Assembly (NCBI GenBank): GCA_045589235.1
Contig: JAZNOR010000038.1
Span: 1 to 24,330 of the forward strand
Source: RGIG7332 sp045589235
GTDB taxonomy: Bacteria > Bacillota > Clostridia > Oscillospirales > JAAYXM01
DNA length: 24,330 nucleotides
Reading direction: 5' to 3'
The notes beneath the pieces are model-generated. The model searched no databases and was not told where the DNA came from. It worked only from the letters and a program-made list of their open reading frames with translations. The position numbers and the translations under genes were made by a program. The stretch's first letter is position 1. Each line of letters begins with the position of its first letter. Positions 6,878 to 14,220 of the stretch are shown piece by piece.

Positions 6878-7756
6878 ATGGCTGTAATTTGCATAAACAA
6901 TGCTTTTCTTGAAGTTAAAATAAAAACCTTTGGCGCGGAGCTTACATCAATTAAAAATAAATCCGGCAAGGAGTTTTTATGGCAAGGTGGACCCGAATGG
7001 AAAGATCAGGCGCCGGTTCTCTTCCCTATCGTAGGCGGAATTAAAGGAAATTCATACACTCTCGACGGCAAGAAATATCATATGTCTCCGCATGGTTTTG
7101 CGCACAAAAATGAGTTTTACGTTGAAGCACATACCGAAAACAGCGTTACTCTTCTTTTAAAATCAAATGAAGAAACACTTAAGGAATACCCGTTTGATTT
7201 TGAATTTAAAATCCGCTTTACATTAGACGGTTTTTGCTTGTGCCAGGAGTACATAACAACCAATAAATCCCCCTGTGATATGTATTACTCTGCTGGCTCG
7301 CACGAGGGATATGCCTGTCCGGGCGGTGTTAATAATTACACCCTTGTTTTTGACGAAAAACAAACAACCGAGCGACTTGCACGTTTTTACGTTGAAGCCG
7401 AAGAACGTTATTATCACGAGTATGTTCCATTTCTTGATAATGAAAAGGAATTTAAGCTTTCGCGCGAATTTTTTCGCGATGAGCAACTAGCCGTTTTAAA
7501 TTTAAACTCAAATGGCATAGCTCTCCGTGACGATCGAACGGGCAAAGCTATACACATCACTCTTTCAGATTTTGACACACTTATCGGATGGACTGTAAAA
7601 GGTGGCAATGCAGAATTTCTCTGTGTTGAACCTTGGTGCGGTACTTGGGAGCACACAAAAATTTCGTCATACAGCGACTTTTCTCAAAAGCCCGGCATAA
7701 GATCGCTAAACCCCGGAGAGACCGAGACACTAACGCACACGGTAACTTTTTATTAA
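6878..7756 (+). CDS. aldose 1-epimerase (galactose mutarotase) family, LacX-like
   Basis: The family interconverts alpha and beta anomers of aldoses, or epimerises hexose-6-phosphates. The 292-residue protein is a single beta-sandwich domain with no signal peptide. PHGFAHKNEF (71-80) matches the conserved HGFA segment. SAGSHEGYACP places the likely catalytic His at 142. FLCVEPWCG places the general base Glu at 251. GGTGG lies 7 bases before the ATG. The LacX group is typical of Firmicutes; its sugar cannot be named. It has its own extended -10 promoter, and a separate promoter precedes the next gene, so it is probably expressed on its own. Confidence 0.9.
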   Translation: MAVICINNAFLEVKIKTFGAELTSIKNKSGKEFLWQGGPEWKDQAPVLFPIVGGIKGNSYTLDGKKYHMSPHGFAHKNEFYVEAHTENSVTLLLKSNEETLKEYPFDFEFKIRFTLDGFCLCQEYITTNKSPCDMYYSAGSHEGYACPGGVNNYTLVFDEKQTTERLARFYVEAEERYYHEYVPFLDNEKEFKLSREFFRDEQLAVLNLNSNGIALRDDRTGKAIHITLSDFDTLIGWTVKGGNAEFLCVEPWCGTWEHTKISSYSDFSQKPGIRSLNPGETETLTHTVTFY

Positions 7757-7770
7757 AGCAAAATTTTTCA

Positions 7771-7798
7771 TTTACTTTTTACTTTTTTCTGTTACAAT
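7771..7798 (+). promoter_or_regulatory. putative sigma-A promoter of the phosphodiesterase-like gene
   Basis: TTTACT (7771-7776), a 16-bp spacer and TACAAT (7793-7798) preceded by TGT (extended -10) predict a start near 7805. That is about 22 nt before the ATG at 7828 and clear of the AGGTGA ribosome binding site. Confidence 0.5.
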
Positions 7799-7827
7799 AG
7801 TAGTATCTTTAAAAGCAGGTGATAATT

Positions 7828-8742
7828 ATGAGAAAATATTCACACGTTATAGTTTGCGGTATTGACGGTGCAGGCGCTTGGTTTAAAGATGCAGCTACCC
7901 CGAATTTTGACCGCATTTTTGCAAATGGTGCTGTTACATATTCTGCCCTCTCATCAAATCCGTCAATCAGTGCAGAGTGCTGGGGCTCAATGCTTTTAGG
8001 TGTCGGTCCCGAGGTACACAAACTCACAAACTTTGTTGTTTCCGAAAATCCGTATCCGTTGGATTCTGCTTTCCCGTCACTTTTCCGCCGTATTCGCGAA
8101 GTATATCCTGATGCAGAACTCGGCTCATACTGCGACTGGAACCCGATTACAGCAGGTATTGTTGAGGGGAATTTAAACGTTTCGAGCGCAACGGCAAAAG
8201 ACGATGAATTAACGCCGATTATCTGTGATTACATTCGTAATAAAAAACCTGATTTTCTTTTTATTCAGATGGACAGTGTTGACGGTGCAGGTCACCGCAA
8301 TGGATATGGTACTCCTGCGCATCTTGCGCGCATTAGCGAGGTTGATGTTTTAATTAACGACGTTTATAACGCAGCAGTTGATGCAGGAATTGTTGATGAT
8401 ACACTCTTTATCGTTATCGCAGACCACGGCGGTGCAAATCGCGAAGACGGTACAGGTACGCACGGCGGTTGGAGTGATGAAGAAAAGTATGTCACCTTTG
8501 CTGTATGTGGTAAAAATGTCAAATGCGGTGAAATTTCAAATATGAATATCCGAGACCTCGCGGCAATCGTTTTATATGCATTTGGAATTGAGTCACCGTC
8601 ACTAGATGAAAAAGGATGGACAGCTCAAATTCCATTAGGAATTTTCAATGATAATAACATCTCTGAGTACCGCGATTTCTCGTACCTTACAGGTGCGGCG
8701 CCACGCATTTCAAAAGTGCCGCACACATCGGAGGCGTTATAA
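7828..8742 (+). CDS. alkaline phosphatase-superfamily hydrolase (type I phosphodiesterase/NPP-like)
   Basis: This is a 304-residue metal-dependent hydrolase of the alkaline phosphatase superfamily. The two-metal ligand set is recognisable: Asp13 in GIDGAG, Asp152 and His156 in VDGAGH, Asp199/His200 in IADHGG, and His212 in THGG. The likely nucleophile is Ser48 in PSISAECWGSMLLG, aligned with the Thr of NPP enzymes. There is no signal peptide, so it acts in the cytoplasm. I choose the ATG at 7828 because AGGTGA lies just before it and the in-frame GTG at 7819 lies within that site. The esterase gene follows after only 2 bases. Substrate (phosphodiester, phosphomonoester or sulfate) is not evident. 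Confidence 0.8.
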   Translation: MRKYSHVIVCGIDGAGAWFKDAATPNFDRIFANGAVTYSALSSNPSISAECWGSMLLGVGPEVHKLTNFVVSENPYPLDSAFPSLFRRIREVYPDAELGSYCDWNPITAGIVEGNLNVSSATAKDDELTPIICDYIRNKKPDFLFIQMDSVDGAGHRNGYGTPAHLARISEVDVLINDVYNAAVDAGIVDDTLFIVIADHGGANREDGTGTHGGWSDEEKYVTFAVCGKNVKCGEISNMNIRDLAAIVLYAFGIESPSLDEKGWTAQIPLGIFNDNNISEYRDFSYLTGAAPRISKVPHTSEAL

Positions 8743-8744
8743 TT

Positions 8745-9512
8745 ATGGTTGATGTTTTAATTTTTGGTGGTCAAAGCAATATGCAGGGTCAGACCGAAGG
8801 TCTGCCCGAGGTTAATGTTCCCGTTGATGGCGCCTATGAATACAGATATTTAAGCGATTCTTTAATTCCCGTTGCGCATCCTATTGGCGAAGATTTGGAA
8901 AACGGAACTATTTTAGGCGCACATGAACGCGGTGGCTCGCTTGTTCCCGACTGTTGCCGTGCTTATGTTAAAGCTACCGGTCGCAATGCAATTGCAATCC
9001 ATACAGCACGCGGCGCAACAACCGTTTCGGAATGGCAAAAGGGTCAGCCACGCTATGAACTTATGATTAAGAAAATCAGCGCAGGACTTAAAAAAATCCG
9101 CGAGCAATTTGAAATCGGCAAAATTTATTTTCTCTGGCTCCAGGGAGAGAGCGATGCTATTGCGCGTACCGCAAAAGAAGAATATTCCAAAATGCTAATT
9201 AACTTGAAGGACGCTCTCAAAGCCGATGTCAGAATTCATAAATTCTGTATCATTGAGGTCGGATATTTCTGCGGTACTGTTACTTGGCTTGACGACAGAA
9301 CACGCGACGAAGGTAAACTTGACGATGAAAAAATTATGCAGGCGCAAGAAGAGCTTCCGACCATTGATTCCGATTTTGTTATGCTAACACAGATTTGTAA
9401 AAGTTTAAGTCTTGATAAGTCTAACATAAATCCATTTGCACAGGGCCATTATAACAACAAAACAATATCGATTATTGGAAAATCAGCAGGAGATGCTCTT
9501 GCTAAAATATAG
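8745..9512 (+). CDS. CE6-like carbohydrate/sialate O-acetylesterase (SASA domain)
   Basis: The family removes O-acetyl groups from sialic acid or plant polysaccharides. The 255-residue protein shows the SGNH-like signature GGQSNMQG with nucleophile Ser11. IHTARGATTVSEW is a further conserved block. WLQGESD carries Glu135, and GHYN near the end carries the catalytic His235. No signal peptide is present, so it would act on imported oligosaccharides. GGAGG in the last codons of the upstream gene, with a 2-base intergenic gap, shows translational linkage to the phosphodiesterase-like gene. The stop codon (9510-9512) lies inside the terminal repeat of the adjacent inverted-repeat element, so the C-terminus may have been set by that element. 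Confidence 0.85.
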   Translation: MVDVLIFGGQSNMQGQTEGLPEVNVPVDGAYEYRYLSDSLIPVAHPIGEDLENGTILGAHERGGSLVPDCCRAYVKATGRNAIAIHTARGATTVSEWQKGQPRYELMIKKISAGLKKIREQFEIGKIYFLWLQGESDAIARTAKEEYSKMLINLKDALKADVRIHKFCIIEVGYFCGTVTWLDDRTRDEGKLDDEKIMQAQEELPTIDSDFVMLTQICKSLSLDKSNINPFAQGHYNNKTISIIGKSAGDALAKI

Positions 9513-9555
9513 AAAAAACGGAGGGTTAACGGCGGCTTCACTTAGGGAGAAGTTG
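9509..9555 (+). repeat. left terminal inverted repeat
   Basis: The left arm of the inverted-repeat element. The outer 16 bases match the right arm exactly; the inner block from 9530 matches at 22 of 26 positions after a small gap. It contains the stop codon of the esterase gene. Confidence 0.75.
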
Positions 9556-9590
9556 GTTTTGAACTGATATTTTCCGTAAATAGTGCATCA

Positions 9591-9626
9591 AAAAATCCGA
9601 CAATACGTCAGTATTGCCGGATTTTT
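9591..9626. terminator. bidirectional terminator hairpin inside the element
   Basis: A 16-position stem (9591-9606 with 9611-9626) has a GTCA loop and one mismatch (A9600/C9617), which becomes a G-U pair on the minus strand. A and T runs at its edges let it work in both directions, ending the esterase transcript and backing up termination of the redox operon. Confidence 0.75.
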
Positions 9627-9779
9627 ATTCTTTCTCTTAACGAAAAATCTCTACTTCAAAACTGCATTGCATCTTAAAATATTCTCTTTTTGCTTCAATA
9701 CAAACAAAAAACGCGAAGTTATCCTGGGGGATTACGAGTGGTTTTTGTGCAGTAATGGACTAAAAGAGGCATTTTAAGA

Positions 9780-9823
9780 CAATTTATCCCTAAGCGAAGA
9801 CGCCGAACCTCCGTTTTTTCTAT
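9780..9823 (-). repeat. right terminal inverted repeat
   Basis: The right arm of the inverted-repeat element, the reverse complement of the left arm. Its outer end abuts the stop codon (9824-9826) of the D-2-hydroxyacid dehydrogenase gene. Confidence 0.75.
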
Positions 9824-10819
9824 TTATGCCATAGTTTCAAGCATTTTTAAAGTCACCTGATATTTGCACGCCTTTCCGCTCGTGAAATTTATAAATTCAT
9901 CGCGCATATACTCTGCCATTCTATGCACCTCAAGACCGTTACTTCCTGCGATATGCGGAGTTAAAATGCAATTCGGAAGCGCATAAAACGGGCTGCCGTC
10001 AATCGGGGGTTCCGGGTCTGTTACGTCTAAAAGCACTGTTAAATCCTCGCGCTCTGTGAGCACTTTTATGAGCTCTTCTTCAACCACCTGCGCACCGCGA
10101 CCTGTGTTTATAAATGTCGCATTTTCCTTCATAAGCGAGAACAGCTTTCCGTTTAACATTCCAACCGTCTGCGGATTATTCGCAAGGTGATTTGATACAA
10201 CATTACACTCAGAGAATATCTCCTCTAGTGCAACTTTTGTAACGCCAAGCTCATTTGCAACATCATCCGGCAAAAACGGGTCAAAAACAAGGACATCAAG
10301 CTTATATGCCTTTAGCATATTTATAACCATTTTCCCAATCATTCCTGCGCCGATTATGCCAATCTTTGCATCGAAATTTCCAATATATTTCGAACGTGAG
10401 CTGTGCGCAGCTTCATAATTACCGGTTTTCATAAGTCTTGACTGTGTGAAAAAACCTTTATTTGAAAGAATAATTTGCGCAACGGTATATTCAGCAACCG
10501 GCACACCATTTGCCGCCCACGCGCTGAAAACCGAAACTCCGCAATTTAAAAACTCGCGCGCAAAGCCCTGAACGCTACCCGCGCCATAAAACACTGCTTT
10601 TAAATTAGGAAGATAAGTTTTAATTTCATCCTCTGTAAATGCAGGCATCCCCCATGTTGAAAAGACATACTCTGCATCACTGCCGCCACGTGAAATTAAC
10701 TTTTCTTTCCCAAACACTTCTGTATCAAGTCCTGCGCATATCTTTAACTTGGTTAGCATTTCATCGCTATAGACATAATGCACATTTTTTGCACTTTCAC
10801 ATAAAATTATAGACTTCAT
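9824..10819 (-). CDS. D-isomer specific 2-hydroxyacid dehydrogenase
   Basis: The family uses NAD(P)H to interconvert 2-keto acids and D-2-hydroxyacids. The 331-residue protein has the split substrate domain and a central Rossmann domain with GIIGAGMIG (154-162) and Asp180 at the end of the second strand, favouring NAD. The catalytic trio is Arg241 in NTGRGA, Glu270 in DPEPP and His289 in LTPHIAGS. Its start overlaps the stop of the upstream isomerase gene by 4 bases (ATGA), and GGGAGG lies within that gene, so the two are translationally coupled. It is the last gene of the redox operon. It likely reduces a keto acid derived from the operon's sugar substrate, which is inference. Confidence 0.9.
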   Translation of the reverse strand: MKSIILCESAKNVHYVYSDEMLTKLKICAGLDTEVFGKEKLISRGGSDAEYVFSTWGMPAFTEDEIKTYLPNLKAVFYGAGSVQGFAREFLNCGVSVFSAWAANGVPVAEYTVAQIILSNKGFFTQSRLMKTGNYEAAHSSRSKYIGNFDAKIGIIGAGMIGKMVINMLKAYKLDVLVFDPFLPDDVANELGVTKVALEEIFSECNVVSNHLANNPQTVGMLNGKLFSLMKENATFINTGRGAQVVEEELIKVLTEREDLTVLLDVTDPEPPIDGSPFYALPNCILTPHIAGSNGLEVHRMAEYMRDEFINFTSGKACKYQVTLKMLETMA

Positions 10820-11592
10820 AGTTTTCCTCCCGCAATTTCAAATAGTGCCTCTGCTTCGCGTTTAAGCGAGGTTATTTTATCGTCAGGCATAAATTCCAAA
10901 AGCAATGCGTGTGAGCCAACAAAATATTTCAAATATTCGCGCCAAGTATCAATCGCATATTCAAGCGGAAGCTTATCCCTTTGAAAGTTTTCTTTACCTT
11001 TCCAATTGAACACGTGGAGATTGGTTGTATAGGGAGCTAAAAGCTCTGCCATTTTTAAGTTTTCATCCAAAGATTTAAACTGATTTGGCTGCCAATACAT
11101 TCTGAAATTCGGTGAAGAGACTGCATTTATTATTTCATATGAACCCTCTTTAACGTCGGTATATGTATTGTTATGACACTCAAGGCACAACGTTACCCCT
11201 GCCTCTTCCGCAATTTTTGCAACCGCCTTGCAGTCTGCAAAAAGTTTTTCTTTAGCCTCAAAGTTCTGATTGTATTCCACATAACCCATATTACCGCACC
11301 ACAGTCTTAATATATCAGTCTTTAAAACCTTAGCCGCCGCAATATATGTTGAAAGCTCCTCAATTGGCGTAACTCCCAAACGGAAATATGTTCCGTATGC
11401 CACGCATTCAATATTGTAATTTTTCTGAAGCATTGCTATGGATTTAAGCTTTTCCACATCAGCACAAGGTGCGTGAACATCGCTTCCCCATTCAATACAG
11501 GTAAGATGCGCATCGGTCATAGCTTTCAAAATTTCCTCCGGACTATTTTCGCGGAATGAAACCGAAACAAGACCGAATTTAAATTTTTTCAT
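10816..11592 (-). CDS. TIM-barrel sugar phosphate isomerase/epimerase (AP endonuclease 2 family)
   Basis: The family isomerises or epimerises sugars, sugar phosphates and inositol derivatives with a divalent metal. The 258-residue product is a single TIM barrel. Likely metal ligands are Glu138 in LCLECHNN, His193 in NLHVFNW and Glu233 in LLLEFMPDD. At the place where an Asp or His often completes the site (YWQPNQ, about 167-171) it has Gln/Asn, so metal binding may be altered. The ATG at 11592 is preferred: AGGTG lies 6 bases ahead and overlaps the stop codon of the flavoprotein gene; the in-frame GTG at 11601 is inside that site. The 3' end overlaps the next gene by 4 bases. Confidence 0.85.
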   Translation of the reverse strand: MKKFKFGLVSVSFRENSPEEILKAMTDAHLTCIEWGSDVHAPCADVEKLKSIAMLQKNYNIECVAYGTYFRLGVTPIEELSTYIAAAKVLKTDILRLWCGNMGYVEYNQNFEAKEKLFADCKAVAKIAEEAGVTLCLECHNNTYTDVKEGSYEIINAVSSPNFRMYWQPNQFKSLDENLKMAELLAPYTTNLHVFNWKGKENFQRDKLPLEYAIDTWREYLKYFVGSHALLLEFMPDDKITSLKREAEALFEIAGGKL

Positions 11593-11601
11593 ATCAGTCA
11601 C

Positions 11602-13482
11602 CTAAAAAATATTTTTATTTTCTCGATATCCGCGCCACACGTTTTCAAAGAAATTATCGTTTTGCGGGATTTCTCTTACCTTGCGCCAACTCGCTTTAAA
11701 CTCGCCATCTTTTAAATAAACTTCCTGCACGCGTGTGCGATTTTCTTCATTTTCAGAAATGAAACGGAAGTTTTCGGAAAGACCTTCGCGCAAGTTTCCT
11801 CGCTCATCATAGTTTAACGATGATCCGCGTGTATCGCAAATATTTTCTGCATAATCAATCATTGCGGTCAGTACCGCCTCTTGTGTTATAAGTATATCGC
11901 GCAGTTTGTAAAGCATATATTTCTTTTCACTGCCTACATTGCAGAAAAGCTCCTTTATTTCTTTTCTAACCTCCGCAAGTGTCGCTTTCATCTTATCCTT
12001 GTCGCGGATTGCAGCCGCGCAGTCGCTCATTCTGCGCTGGGCATTCTGAATTTTCTCCTGCACATTATCCCTTGCCTGACTGCTCTGCAAAAGCTTTGTG
12101 TGGCAACGCTTTGCCTTCTCAGCAACTGCATTGAATTCGCAGTCACGCAAAGACGCATTCGGATGTGCAGCAATGTACTGTGCTGCGCGAAGCGATCCGA
12201 CCTGCCCTGCATTAAGCGCCGAGCCACCCGGGCGCGAAACACCATGTGTTCCCGCACACTCACCTGCAGCATATAAGCCTCTAACACTCGTCTGCCACCA
12301 TAAGTCAACTGCAATGCCTCCGTTATTGTGCTGCGCACACAACGCGATTTCAAGATACTCGTGACTTATGTCAACACCCTTTGATGCATAGAGCTCAATT
12401 GCAGGTGTGTTCATTTTTCTTAGACGTTCAATCGGAGTTCCGAATGTTGCGTCTGCATTTTTAAGATAAGTATAAGCCTCTTCACTTAATTTTTCAAACT
12501 CGATATTTTCAAGTCCGAACGGATTTTTAGTGTAATCGAGATATACTCTTCTGTTTTTAATAACGGTCTCACAATATACCAAAAGGTCGATAACCGATGA
12601 ACCTGAGAGCACCTTTTTACTGTCAAACGGCCATTGATAGCCTTTTAAAAACACGTTTGACAACGCCTCATATTTATCTTCAAAATATTCGCCTAAAAAT
12701 TCATATTCATTTCCCGCTTCATCAACGGAGACAAAACGCGGAAGAGTTTGCATATACGTGCCCGACACATTCCAGCGCGGTTTTTTTGATGCTAGACCAT
12801 ACTGCCACTCGGTTAAATTCTGCGCACGTGCGCCTGCACACATCGCAAGACTGGTAGTTCCCGTGTGACATTCAGGATAAACACTATCCGCATAAATTCC
12901 CGCAGGACCGCCTGTGCACATAACAACATCGCCCGTTTTAAATACAGAGAGCTCGCCACTTTGCTTTTCGATGCACAAAAGACCGCAAACGGCATTATTA
13001 TAAGTTAAAATTTCAATTACAAGGTATCCTGTTAATATCTGAACGCCTAATTTTTTTGCTCTATTTTGCAAAGCCTCAGTCATAAACTTTGAGGTAAGCG
13101 GACCTGCACTGGTTGCACGGGCATAAGGGTCGTGGTCAGTTTTATAGCCAACAAATTCACCGTATCTGTTTTGAGGAAACGGCACGCCCAGCTCGCATAA
13201 ATTCAAGAAGCAACGCGCGGAATATGCCGCCTCGCAGAGCGCAGTATCACCGTCAACACTACCGCCCGCAAATAAGTCGCGCGCCATATTGTGCACGCTG
13301 TCGGATAAGTCACCGCCGAGACCCAGCTTATAATACGTCTGCTTGTCGCTACCTGTATTTCGCGATGTGCCACAGCCCGTTGCCTCGGTAATTATTGCAA
13401 CATTTTTCCCCTGCTCCTTTAATCTGCACGCAGCATTAAATCCCGCAGCTCCGCTTCCGATTACAATTGCATCAAAAGTCAT
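11602..13482 (-). CDS. FAD-dependent flavoprotein, fumarate reductase/succinate dehydrogenase-like
   Basis: The N-terminal dinucleotide fold GSGAAG (9-14) with Glu33 binds FAD. The active-site blocks typical of the fumarate reductase/aspartate oxidase superfamily follow: a capping domain (about 230-360), HNNGGI (385-390), and GECAGTHGVSRPGGSALNAG (408-426), which matches the second FAD-binding motif. A helical C-terminal domain (about 445-626) resembles the helical end of the flavoprotein subunits. At 626 residues it is complete. No signal peptide, haem or flavin-transfer motif is seen, so it is cytoplasmic and needs a partner for electrons. AAGGAG overlaps the end of the SDR gene, 2 bases upstream. 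The substrate is unknown; fumarate itself is unlikely given the operon. Confidence 0.85.
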   Translation of the reverse strand: MTFDAIVIGSGAAGFNAACRLKEQGKNVAIITEATGCGTSRNTGSDKQTYYKLGLGGDLSDSVHNMARDLFAGGSVDGDTALCEAAYSARCFLNLCELGVPFPQNRYGEFVGYKTDHDPYARATSAGPLTSKFMTEALQNRAKKLGVQILTGYLVIEILTYNNAVCGLLCIEKQSGELSVFKTGDVVMCTGGPAGIYADSVYPECHTGTTSLAMCAGARAQNLTEWQYGLASKKPRWNVSGTYMQTLPRFVSVDEAGNEYEFLGEYFEDKYEALSNVFLKGYQWPFDSKKVLSGSSVIDLLVYCETVIKNRRVYLDYTKNPFGLENIEFEKLSEEAYTYLKNADATFGTPIERLRKMNTPAIELYASKGVDISHEYLEIALCAQHNNGGIAVDLWWQTSVRGLYAAGECAGTHGVSRPGGSALNAGQVGSLRAAQYIAAHPNASLRDCEFNAVAEKAKRCHTKLLQSSQARDNVQEKIQNAQRRMSDCAAAIRDKDKMKATLAEVRKEIKELFCNVGSEKKYMLYKLRDILITQEAVLTAMIDYAENICDTRGSSLNYDERGNLREGLSENFRFISENEENRTRVQEVYLKDGEFKASWRKVREIPQNDNFFENVWRGYRENKNIF

Positions 13483-13484
13483 TT

Positions 13485-14207
13485 TTACAGTCTCCTTATA
13501 TGGAATCCGCCATCAACATCAATTGACTGACCGGTTACATACGGAAGCGAACCATTAACCAGTGCAAAAACTGCGCTCGCAACATCTTCAGGCTTGCCCC
13601 AACGCTTAATCGGCAAAAGACCGCCATCAATTAAAGCATCGTATTTTTCCTGCACTTTTTCAGTCATACCTGTTGCAATAATACCGGGTCGCACCTCGTT
13701 TACGGTAACGCCAAATTCTGCCATTCTGTCTGCAAAAAGCGCAGTTATCATTGAAACACCCGCTTTTGAAATGCAGTACTCACCGCGATTTGTTGAGCTT
13801 GTATACGCAGAAAGCGATGAAATATTAACAATACTTCCCGAGCATTTCTCTTTCATAATATTTGCAACTGCCTGAGTCAAAAACAGAGTTCCTTTCGTGT
13901 TTACTTCCATAACACGGTCATAGCTTTCCTCTGTCATTTCAAGTAAATCCGCTCGCACCTGCGGCGCCATTCCTGCAACGTTAACCAAAATATCAATTTT
14001 ACCGTATTTTTCCATAGCAAGATTCACAAAATCTGCACGGTGAGTGCTACTACTTATATCACCGCTAAAGTATGTAAATTCACCTTTTAAATCTGGACCT
14101 TCCGCGCGACGTGACATACCAATTACCGCAATGCCGTTTTCCAGGAATTTTTCCGCAACTGCCTTGCCAATTCCGCTTGCGACACCTGTAACTAAAGCAA
14201 CTTTCAT
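13485..14207 (-). CDS. short-chain dehydrogenase/reductase (SDR)
   Basis: This is a 240-residue classical SDR that oxidises or reduces a hydroxyl/keto group with NAD(P). The cofactor motif TGVASGIG is at 7-14 and NVAG (usually NNAG) at 76-79. The catalytic residues are Asn103, Ser131 in NISSLSAY, Tyr144 and Lys148 in YCISK. PGIIATGM and a C-terminal DVDGGF complete the FabG-like pattern. An Arg pair (MSRR, 31-34) after the second strand hints at NADP preference. The start has GAGGAGG upstream. It lies 13 bases after the OYE-like gene and 2 bases before the flavoprotein gene, so it is an integral operon member acting on the shared substrate. Confidence 0.9.
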   Translation of the reverse strand: MKVALVTGVASGIGKAVAEKFLENGIAVIGMSRRAEGPDLKGEFTYFSGDISSSTHRADFVNLAMEKYGKIDILVNVAGMAPQVRADLLEMTEESYDRVMEVNTKGTLFLTQAVANIMKEKCSGSIVNISSLSAYTSSTNRGEYCISKAGVSMITALFADRMAEFGVTVNEVRPGIIATGMTEKVQEKYDALIDGGLLPIKRWGKPEDVASAVFALVNGSLPYVTGQSIDVDGGFHIRRL

Positions 14208-14220
14208 AATTTACCCTCCT

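Larger units (their letters stand above)
9509..9823. mobile_element. MITE-like element with long terminal inverted repeats, no gene
   Basis: This 315-base stretch between two convergent genes contains no credible gene. Its ends are a perfect 16-bp inverted repeat (9509-9524 and 9808-9823). After a short gapped stretch comes a second inverted block of 26 bp with 22 matches (9530-9555 and 9780-9805). The core holds a terminator hairpin and otherwise AT-rich DNA. The outer arms read AAAAAACGGAGG and CCTCCGTTTTTT, so a transcript across it would fold into a giant stem ending in a U-run. No direct target-site duplication is obvious beyond a possible TA. It may be a non-autonomous transposon relic or a species-specific intergenic repeat; one copy cannot decide. 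Confidence 0.6.

Noticed and set aside
9583..9777. 64-codon open frame in the gap before the hydroxyacid dehydrogenase
   Set aside because: It starts with GTG, has no ribosome binding site, runs through a terminator hairpin and into the right inverted repeat, and shows no family resemblance.
11881..13391. Several plus-strand open frames opposite the flavoprotein gene
   Set aside because: They are antisense shadows of a gene with complete conserved motifs; none has a ribosome binding site or recognisable family.
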